NCBI GenBank assembly: GCA_905221605.1
Contig: CAJNDS010001158.1
Location: 447,001-511,000 of the forward strand
Length of the DNA: 64,000 nt
Reading direction: 5' to 3'
Origin: Symbiodinium natans
Lineage: Eukaryota > Sar > Dinophyceae > Suessiales > Symbiodiniaceae
Of the stretch, positions 55,956 through 64,000 are shown in pieces (within the stretch, counting starts at the first letter, position 1; every line of letters begins with the position of its first letter). The notes under the pieces are model-generated. The model ran no database searches. It was given only the letters and a program-made list of their open reading frames with translations, and was not told the origin of the DNA. Position numbers and translations under genes: made by a program.

Positions 55956-56849
55956 CAAATAGTATGAAGTGTCTTGAGCCGAGACTCTCCTCTGAGTCCT
56001 GGGAGGGGTCTACAGGTTGAAAGCTGCAGGGATTGGTGCTTGCCATTGTCACCGACACTTTAGGGTTTAGGGTTTAGGGTTTGGGGTTTAGGGTTTAGGG
56101 TTTAGGGTTTAGGGAAGAAGCTACTGTGGAAGAGAGCAAGCGCAGTGTAGGCCGCCGCCGAGGAGGAGGAAGAGGAGTGAGTCAGGTTGTCATGGAACCG
56201 AAGCGAGAATCGTGCCAAAACAACGGCTGAAAGGGATTAGGGTTGATTGTTTGTTTGCTTGTTTGTTTGTTTTGCATGTTTGCTGGTTGTGTGGTTGTGT
56301 TTCTTTTCTGTTTGCTCGCTCGATTATTTGTTTGTTTGCTGTTTGTTTGCTTGTTGTTGGTTGTTAGTTCCTGTTTCTGAACCCGAAACCTCAAACCCCA
56401 AGCCCTAAGCCGGGGTTTCGCTGGTTGTTGTCGTTTGTTTGTCGTTGTTTGTTGGTTTGTCGATGTTTGTTGTTGGTTGGTTGATGGTTGCATGGCTGCT
56501 TGCTTGATCACTTGACGTTTTGTTGGGTTGGTTGTTGTGCTTCTTGTTGCTTGTGGCCCATTTGTGGCCCCTTAGAATTGCCTGGTCTTGCTTGTTGCTG
56601 GCTGCTGTCGGTTGCCGCTTGGCTGTTTTGAATTCGCCGGCCTGTGTGTGCGGCTCAGCTGGGCTCAAGTACCCGTTGGGGCTAGGCTCGCTGCCTCTTG
56701 TCACTATTTATCTCAGCTCTCCATTACCACGGGCCTGACCGTCATGAAGTCAGGCAAGGTGATATCCATGCCAGGGAGAAGGGGGGAAGGGGGGGTGGGT
56801 GGGGGGGGGAGGGTAAGTCGTGTACAGTGCAACGCTTCGTTCAGCTTGC

Positions 56850-56976
56850 TGCTGGTTCTTGCGCCGAAGTCTCCTTGGACCCAACCGAGGCGGTAGCCCC
56901 AAAGTGCCCCACATCTGCGAGCCTATGTCGAGCAGGAAAGCCCAGGTGCCACAATCCCGAAATCAAGGCCTTATAG
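56850..56976 (+). CDS. possible exon, unknown gene
   Basis: An open frame reads AEVSLDPTEAVAPKCPTSAS then LCRAGKPRCHNPEIK and stops shortly after. Several AG|G sites occur inside it. Weak evidence: composition only. Confidence 0.25.
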
Positions 56977-57394
56977 ACTTAAGCAAAGACTAAACCCTAA
57001 ACCAGGGAATGCGCGGGGACCTGCAACGCTTGGGGAGGCTCTGTGTTTCCTTGGCTCCTCCTTGCTGCCGTCGGTCTCGCGGAAGCAGAGGCCTGGGCGA
57101 TTATTCGCAGACCACACCTAAACCCACATCCTATACAGGATTTAGGCCCCATCCACACCAAGGTTGCTGGAAGTGAACACCTTGGCTTTACCTCTTCCAG
57201 TGTGCGGGTCTGTTCTGAAGAAGACGAGCCCCCTCAAATCGACTTTTGTCGCCAAGCTGCTTTTTTTCATTTTTACTGGAGAAGTGCGGATTGCATTGCA
57301 GGTTAAGTTTGTGGGGGTACAGGAAAAGTCGTGTGTGTCTTGACTGGCTCGAGGCCATACCAAGTACAGGAGGAACGGCAGGGTGCGAACACAA

Positions 57395-57562
57395 ACCCTA
57401 AACCCTAAACCCTAAACCCTAAACCCTAAACCCTAAACCCTAAACCCTAAACCCTAAACCCTAAACCCTAAACCCTAAACCCTAAACCCTAAACCCTAAA
57501 CCCTAAACCCTAAACTTAAACCCTAAGCCCTAAGCCCTAGACCCTAAACCCTAAACCCTCAC
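57395..57562. repeat. CCCTAAA array, about 23 units
   Basis: Nearly perfect until the last few units. It abuts the terminal exon at 57568. A second, CCCCTAAACCCTAAA-type array follows at 57672-57744. Confidence 0.96.
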
Positions 57563-57567
57563 TTGAG

Positions 57568-57642
57568 GACTACTCCTATGCCGGGGCTGGAACTACAAGC
57601 CTTCCGCCAAGTCCTGCCCCTGGAAAAGAGCTGCTAGACTGA
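57568..57642 (+). CDS. terminal exon, unknown gene
   Basis: After TTGAG|GAC the frame reads DYSYAGAGTTSLPPSPAPGK then ELLD and TGA. It sits between two CCCTAAA arrays. The Pro/Ser-rich tail and clean acceptor support coding. No family recognised. Confidence 0.48.
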   Translation, partial: DYSYAGAGTTSLPPSPAPGKELLD

Positions 57643-57929
57643 TTGGAGCCCTTGCTCGGACTCGCTTCTGCACCCTAAACCATAAACCCTAAACCCTAAA
57701 CCCCCTAAACCCTAAACCCCCTAAACCCTAAACCCCCTAAACCCTGGCGGGTCCACAACAGACCCGCGCAAAACTGTGGCCCCACCAGCAAACCTGAGAT
57801 GCAGGACTTAGGTCACCACCTTTAGTGTTGAGAAATGACGCCTTTCTGCTCCCCAGTGCGCCTAAAAGCAAGAACTTCCAGCCATTTCTGCCCAGAAGAA
57901 GGTTTAACCTTCTCGGAATGGATCAGACG

Positions 57930-58255
57930 ATGTAAACCATGGACGTCATCATGCTTGGGCCATGGATGCTCTCTTCTCATCAGAGCAGAATAGACCATGG
58001 ACGTCATCATGCTTGGACCCTGGATGCTCTCTTCCCAGAACTGAGTAGACCATGGACGTCATCATGGTTGGGCCATGGCAGTGCGGAAAACATGTAGACC
58101 ATGGACGTCATCATGCTTGGGCCATGGATGCTCTCTTCTCATCAGACCAGAGAACAGAGTAGACCATGGACGTCATCATGCTTGGGCCATGGATACTCTC
58201 TTCCCAGAACGGATTAGACTATGGACATCATCATGGTTGGGCCATGGATGCACTC
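57930..58255. repeat. CCATGGACGTCATCATG minisatellite
   Basis: Six copies of a 50-62 bp unit (CCATGGACGTCATCATGCTT, then GGGCCATGGATGCTCTCTTC). Each copy holds two CCATGG palindromes about 20 bp apart. Confidence 0.9.
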
Positions 58256-58598
58256 TTCTAACTATGGTGAAGCAAACGTGTTATTGGGCTGGGCAGAAGC
58301 GGATGCAAGCAAGACAGGGCTTAGTTTAGGACACGTCGAAAGTGCGAAGTAGTGCAAAAAACCCCACAAATACCAGTGCAGTCTACGGATGCCCAAAAAA
58401 ATGCAGGATGATTTTGGATAAAAATTGCGGGGACGAGGTGATGGGCGAAACCCAGGAAACATCGGTATTTACAGGGGATTCTGAGGGCAACAGAGCTAAA
58501 CTGCCGAAAACGCGTGGGTCTGTTGTGGCCCCGCCTAGCCCTAAACCCTAAACCCTAAACCCTAACCCCCTAAACCCTAAACCGCACCCGTGGCCAAG

Positions 58599-58710
58599 GA
58601 CTCAGACACAGTTCGAGAACTCCCTCCCAGCAGCGCCACTTGGAAGATATCAGCGGGCCCCTCTAAAATGCGCTTGCGCTCAGAGCTCAGGGTCCGTTTC
58701 TATACATACT

Positions 58711-58741
<31 letters not shown>

Positions 58742-59045
58742 ATGCTGGATTATTGTTTGGTATTATATTTTATATTACGTAATTACTCTGTCTGTACGAT
58801 ATGCACGTTTCAATTTGTAGATATGTGCAGATGTTTATGTGACATGGACGCCCCCCCCCCCCCCCCCCCCCCGCCCCCTTGCTCCCCTGTTCACCTTGTG
58901 TTACTCACCATTCTTCCAACAGCCACGATCTGCACGTAAACGCCAGGTCCAAAAAATATTCGTTCCTGGGGATTTGTCTACCTTCCTCAACGGTCCTCAA
59001 GGTCCAACAACCGCAACCTCAAGGTCTTCTCGGTCAGAAACCTAG
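58599..59045 (+). CDS. two exons of an unknown gene with a microsatellite intron
   Basis: 58599 to about 58690 reads DSDTVRELPPSSATWKISAG then PSKMRLRS. The intron holds a TATA microsatellite and a long C tract, then a pyrimidine-rich stretch. 58947-59045, after GCCAG|GTC, reads VQKIFVPGDLSTFLNGPQGP then TTATSRSSRSET and TAG. Joining the two is inference. The terminal exon is the better supported. Confidence 0.45.
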
Positions 59046-59049
59046 ATGT

Positions 59050-60280
59050 TTTTAATCTCTGTAAAGAGAACTAGAGGCCTTGCTTCAATATTCATGAATT
59101 TAAAAGCTTCAGGTGCCTAGCTACATGTTGAGGTGGCCCCCTAAAACGAGAACTCGGATATGCCTCTCGAATTTCAAGGCAAGAAGATTTACCGGCATTC
59201 CTTTTCCATTGAAAATGTCTGGCTTTGTTCGGAAGTTAAAGAATCTGGTATCAACATCTTGCAGAAGTTAACTTTGTATTTTTTGTGTAAGACCTGAAGC
59301 CGCCAACGCGCCGTGCAGCCCATTGGTTGCTCAAAAATGCATGTCTTGGGTACTGGTCTTGGGGCCTTTGGCGCCCACTTGCGTAGTTTTAGGGTTTTTA
59401 TTTGGAATGTCGTGGTGTTGGCAGGTTGGCCGAACGGTTGGAGTTGGACTTTTGGAAGGCCGCCAGTTCTCTTAATTAGGGGCTCCTTTCTTCTAAGGGT
59501 GCCGTACTATATACTGTAGGGACCCAAAACGGGAACCTAATTTAGAGAACTGCCCATGTGGAAAAGGTGTACACAGGACACTGGGACACCAGTGGAAAGG
59601 AAGTTGTTGCAAAAGCAGCTTGTCCAGGGACATCCTCGCACAAAAGAGGTTTACCATATGGCGAATTGTTTGTTTAGGGCTTAGCTAATCGATGCACTTT
59701 GCCGTCTAGTTCGGGGACAAGGGCCAGGTTTTGTGTGCAAAGACCGTGCAAAATAGGCCATGTGCTGCAAGCAATGTGCATCTGCTTGTCGTTCAACGTG
59801 GCCAAGCGCGCCTCAACATCCACACCTTCAAACGCATACAACGCCACCAGCCCACCAGGCATCATCCACTGTGAAGACCATTTTCCCCAACAGCATCATG
59901 TGGTACTGCCCCCCTTCATTCACAGACCCCGGATGGTCTGAATGAAACGCGCCTCGCACCCACAACCAAAAAAGGCACTCTTACCGGGCCCCTGCCTCCA
60001 TAACGCCGAACCTGTCGTAGCTCTCCACCCCTCCCGTGTTCAAGATCCCTTGGAAGTTTCCTCAACCCCGCGGCTCAGGAAGTTCGTGTCTGTGGGTGAG
60101 ACACAAGCTCCAGCGAAGACATCCGGAAGCGCAGCCTCTGGGTTTGCAAGTTTGGCGTTTGGGTAGCCGAGACAGGGTCAAAGGGCAGATGGGTTCCACC
60201 TAAAAATTAGCAGATGATGCTCCGTGCTTTGTCAACTACTTTTGCGACGTATGTGACGTAACGCGGCATGCAGTAAGACC
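59050..60280. other. no confidently supported gene
   Basis: An inverted-repeat stretch at about 59461-59556 (AGTTCTCTTAATTAGGGGCT ... mirrored) is probably another MITE. The ORF at 59942-60166 could be an upstream exon of the Ala/Pro-rich gene but has no clear border. Confidence 0.45.
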
Positions 60281-61260
60281 CCAGCTCATGGCGAGGCGAC
60301 GCCACGGGTTGCAAACGTGCGAGGAGTAAAGGTGGCCGTCCCTTGGATGGAATGGTCCCCAGCTGCAGAACCCGCCCCAATCCCGACCACCCCCCCCCCG
60401 GTTCCTTCGGAGTCGTTTGCTGAGGCTGCTTTGGCTGCCCAGTCAGGCAGCTTTCCTACAGCAGCCCCAGCAGCAGTGCCGGATGCTGCTTCAAAAGCGG
60501 CCAGCACGCCTAAGGCAGCATCCCCCGTGGCACCGCAAGCAGCCGCAACAATCACACTGGCCCCTGCCCGGGCCAATTCGGGACAGGGGAATTTGTCCAG
60601 CCTCAATGGAACAATCAGACAGATCCAGGAACCTGCCCCTGCATCGAATGCCCATGGTGCCCAAGTGGCCGCTGAAGCCAAGCCAGTGGGCGATCGCAAC
60701 TTGCGCTCCCCCAGCCTGGCACCGGCTTCCCCTCCCTTACAGGGTGCCGCAGCGCAGGCTTCCGAAGGCACCGCCCCGTCGATCGACAAGGAAAGGAGCC
60801 CAAAGCCAAGCCAAATGCCAAGGCCTCCGGCGGATCTGGCCGCGCCGACTGCACAAGCCAGCACGCCAGCCGGAGCAACACCGCTGCCGTCAAGGGATGG
60901 CATGTCCCCAACCTCTGCAGCACCAATCCAGCAGACGCTCGGCTGTAAGTGTAAGCATGCCTGTCAGGCAAGGTTGCCCAAGGCCAGTTGATGGTCATAT
61001 CTATGTTGAAAGTGTGCTGAGGAACATCTTGTTCTTTTGATTGCCTCTCTCTCTCTGCTTTTTTGTTTCTTCCCCTCTCTCTCTCTCTCACTCTTTCTCA
61101 GGCTTCGAGAGCAGCGTCTGGCTCCCCCCAGCGCAAAGCCATCTCTTCCTGCGGTTGCTACTGCCAGCGGTCGACCGCCAGCCAAGCCGCAGCCAGCAGA
61201 AACAGTGACGGCTGTAGCGGAGACAGGGGGGAGCGCCTCGGGTCGCATCATGAGGTGTTG
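60281..61260 (+). CDS. Ala/Pro-rich low-complexity protein, two exons
   Basis: The plus-strand frame is open for over 220 codons (about 60281-60948). It starts VANVRGVKVAVPWMEWSP and then turns Ala/Pro/Ser-rich, probably disordered. The adjacent segment about 61102-61260 (REQRLAPPSAKPSLPAVATA) has the same composition. It is preceded by a strong CT-rich tract and TTTCTCAG. The shared frame is kept if the donor is AA|GTGTAAGC (60949); the better-looking GTAAGT at 60945 would shift the frame. The minus-strand ORF across the same bases mirrors the low complexity. No family recognised. Confidence 0.5.
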
Positions 61261-61877
61261 CCTCAAATTCTTGCTGAAAGCTCCTGTATGGCTGAGGTTC
61301 ACGTAGTTGAGAAGCGTCCTTCCCCATGCTATTCCGAAGTGCTTGCCTTGCACCAATTCCAACCCTCCTCATGTTCTCAAGGTGAATATAGGCTTTAGGG
61401 TTTCTAAACTAGGGTTTAGGGTTTAGAGTTTCGGGTTTAGGGTTTAGGGTATTCAGCAACAAAACAGCATCATCGCCCCTCCAACCAAGGTGTATCTGCC
61501 AGCCTTCCCGTCGCAGATGCGGCGTTGTCTGCCAGCCCCTAGACAGTCTTAACAAGGCACGAGGTAAAACAGGATCTGATTGCACGCAGGATGGTCAGAT
61601 TTGCAGCGCACTGTGTCAGAATGTGCAAGCACCTTACCAACTTGGGGGGGTTTACGTGATTAGGGGTGCCTTCTTGGGGTCCTTATTACAAGGGGATCCC
61701 GGTCCTACTCATTGGGGTCTATATGAAGGGGTCCCAATTTTCGTAAACCTCCAGTTCAGTGCAAAAGCACATGCGTTGGGGTCAGTTTGCAGTGCAGGTA
61801 CGACGCCTTTGCCCAAGCAGCCGTGGGATCCCAGCGGGGTCGTGCTCTCGGGGGCAGACACTGATGGGTTTAGGGCT

Positions 61878-61998
61878 AAACCCGCCCAAAACCCTAAACC
61901 CTAAACCCTAAACCCTAAACCCTAAACCCTAAACCCTAAACCCTAAACCCTAAACCCTAAACCCTAAACCCTAAACCCTAAACCCTAAACCCTAAACC
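61878..61998. repeat. CCCTAAA array, about 15 units
   Basis: Begins with an inverted TTTAGGG unit at 61867, so the array is head-to-head at one end. Confidence 0.95.
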
Positions 61999-62001
61999 CA
62001 A

Positions 62002-62085
62002 GCAACTTCAGGGACCACATCAAGTGGATCCTGCGAGAAACTCTCGGAAATATTGAGTTCAATTCTGGGGACCAGAGTTCAACCC
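62002..62085 (+). CDS. possible exon before a palindromic element
   Basis: Reads SNFRDHIKWILRETLGNIEF then NSGDQSSTQ between a 15-unit CCCTAAA array and the palindromic element at 62083-62192. Coding-like composition. Donor unclear. No family recognised. Confidence 0.42.
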
Positions 62086-62192
62086 AGATCTTCCAAAACC
62101 CCTTAATTGAGGTATATACCCTAATTCACAACAAGGATCCTTATTATGAATTAGGGTATATGCCTTAATTAAGGGGTTTTGGAAGATCTGGG
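62083..62192. mobile_element. palindromic element (family F), copy 2
   Basis: Shares CCCAGA...TCCAAAACCCCTTA with copy 1, mirrored at the other end. The three variable bases near the ends change on both arms together. Confidence 0.8.
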
Positions 62193-62301
62193 AACATTCA
62201 CTTTTGAAGTAAGGCTTTGCCCTCCGCCAGCGCTGCACCAGTGATCCAGGGAGTCGGAGATGCAGCAGCCTCGGTGGCTTGGCAGTTTAGAGCTTAGGAC
62301 A

Positions 62302-62503
62302 TATGGGGGGTGTACGATAATAGAGGACCCCTAATATGGGGTTTCCGAAAATAGGGGTACCGTTTTTGAGGGTTGTTTTAAAAGGATCATATAGCATGTT
62401 GGGGTATATAAGGGGTTTTCGAAAGACCCCCAAATAGTAGGATCCCCTTGTAAGAAGGACGCCAATGAGGGACAAGCAACCCCAATATCGCACGCCCCCA
62501 AAT
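62302..62503. mobile_element. family-E element, long copy
   Basis: Contains GGGGTTTCCGAAAATAGGGG and, further in, GACCCCCAAATAGTAGGATC, the same blocks seen at 13667 and 5461. Two elements may be nested here. Confidence 0.55.
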
Positions 62504-62639
62504 CGAGGACTACAGGACTTCAGTCTGCGCATGAGCTGCAGTCGATGAGTCTGTGGCTTCTGGAGACAGGGCATGACTGGTGCTAGCTGCTGCAAGAAGG
62601 GTCTGTGGCTCCCAACTCCGCCCCTCGACCCCTCCTCAT

Positions 62640-64000
62640 AAACCCTAAACCCTAAACCCTAAACCCTAAACCCTAAACCCCCAGAATCCCTAAACTCACT
62701 GGTGGCGAGGCTCCGCCGCACAGCGCCGGCACACCCCCCTCAGCGGCCTCAAATGGCTCTGTTCCCTTGACTTGGTTTAAGGTTGAGGGTTGAGGAAAAA
62801 GTTTCGGGTTGATGGGGACTTACAGGTTGGCGGATTGGGGATACACAAGTTTCTACTCTCTTGAGAGGGGTTCAGGGTGGGGTAATCTTAGTTTGTTCGC
62901 TTTGTTCTTGGGTTGAAACCAAGAGCACACTTTCTGAGCGTCCACACCTGAAGAAAGATGAACGAACAAAAAAGAGAGACAGTAGTAAAAGAAAGAAAAG
63001 ATAGGAAATAAGTATACAACATAACGTGTCGGGTGGAAGCGTTCCGGGATAGACCGTGTGCACAAACTTGGCCTGCACTGTAATGAATAAATCCGTTCTT
63101 TCAAGTCTTTCGAAAGCGCCTGTGGGAGGGCCTGTGCAATGCCAAAGACACTCCATAGCTGCACGGGCTCCTAAACAGTAACACACTTATGCTGGGCATA
63201 CGCTGGGCTCCTGCGTAATACGGCTTCGGGTCCTCGTGGGCCGTGGCCAGTGGCGACTATTGCGTAGGTCCAAGATTTTTAACTTTGGATGTAAGGCGGC
63301 TAAGTGTTAATTAGGGTCTGCATTTTTACGTGTAGGTCGGATTGCACAGGCAGGATGTAGACCTAAAACACGGATTCACCTTATCGCAAGCCACATCTGC
63401 TGATTTTCTTGGCTAGAAAATGAAGTTGGCTTGGAAACCATGTACCCATCTGATCAAGTGTGAAATAGTTGCAATTGCTTGCTGTAACTTCAATGATATA
63501 TATATATATATATTGATGTAAATGCATACATGCATATATTAGATCAAGCTTTGTTGGTCTTATATATTCAAGCAATACATAGCATCAGTTCTTGAAGAAA
63601 ACACGCCAAACCAAGTTTTCTGCAACAGAAAAGTTCATCCAGCTTGTCTGTTCTGACAGCACGACAAGCGGACTTCTTTCTCAGCGTCTCGGCGTTACTC
63701 AGTCGTGTCATGCCAGTGATATGCCGTAGACTCTGTAGACCGAACCAAGAGGGTCCATTTTGTAGTACTCTTCTGGAATCAAGAACCCGAACACCCTCTT
63801 CGACCAATTGCTTAAGAACACCGGAAAAATGCTCAAAAACATTCTTCCTTATTGAGGGTAATATAGGGATTATTAATGTTTATTCTTTTGGGGTTCTTAA
63901 GCAAATAGTAGTCGTGGGTGGAAGCGTTCTAGGATAGACAGCCCCTGTGCGGTCGAGGCCCTGTGTTGCCGAATACCCCTCGGGACACGATGTGAAGCCA
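62640..64000. other. no supported gene
   Basis: CCCTAAA array at 62639-62690, a TA microsatellite near 63495 and a family-C element at 63804. GTGGAAGCGTTC..GGATAGAC occurs at 63033-63053 and again at 63918-63938, a short direct repeat whose nature I cannot tell. Confidence 0.5.
63804..63911. mobile_element. family-C element, monomer
   Basis: CCAATTGCTTAAGAACACC ... GGGGTTCTTAAGCAAATAGT. A clean single-unit copy. Confidence 0.7.

Noticed and set aside
60286-60903. 205-codon minus-strand Ala/Gly-rich ORF
   Set aside because: Mirror of the Ala/Pro-rich plus-strand frame. The plus strand has the CT-rich tract and acceptor that support it.

Overview
This is nuclear DNA from an intron-rich eukaryote, almost certainly a dinoflagellate (Suessiales/Symbiodiniaceae-like; Polarella would fit). 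Three conserved genes can be reassembled exon by exon. Their exons are often only 20-110 nt, their introns run from about 90 nt to several kb, and most exon junctions read AG|G. Donors are mainly GC, with some GT and GA. GC/GA donors together with many small inverted-repeat elements that coincide exactly with introns (introners) are a dinoflagellate signature. No single ORF longer than about 225 codons is a whole gene. I saw no rRNA, tRNA, transposase or reverse transcriptase.

Layout, almost all on the + strand. (1) 0-15.5 kb: scattered short exons of unrecognised genes among telomere-like arrays and introners. (2) 15.5-33.8 kb: the 3' two thirds of a copper-type P1B ATPase in at least 14 exons. 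It carries CPC, DKTGT, EHPL, TGD, GDGVND and both C-terminal membrane signatures. A complete five-exon class I methyltransferase (Erg6/SMT-like, 361 aa) sits on the same strand inside one ATPase intron at 17.2-19.5 kb, and exons of other genes sit in other ATPase introns. (3) 34-44.2 kb: terminal exons of unknown genes, a block of microsatellites, a 62-bp satellite and a likely minus-strand gene near 37.5 kb. (4) 44.6-55.7 kb: ribosomal protein eS19 in at least ten tiny exons, with a Trp-rich hypothetical gene inside one of its introns. (5) 56-64 kb: exons of unknown genes, an Ala/Pro-rich coding region, a minisatellite and more inverted-repeat elements.

Two kinds of sequence fill the space between exons. 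The first is dozens of interstitial telomere-like arrays (TTTAGGG/CCCTAAA), some made of one homogeneous variant unit (TTTAGGGG, TTTAAGGG, CCCCAAA). The second is at least eight families of short terminal-inverted-repeat elements. At least four of these families interrupt open frames so that removing the element restores the frame. One methyltransferase intron is a telomere-like array bounded by a 22-bp exact duplication of the exon edge, which looks like a captured case of intron birth.

The genes do not form a pathway. Copper transport, methylation and the ribosome are independent functions. What links them is the genome architecture: nested genes, micro-exons, introners and telomere-like intron filling.
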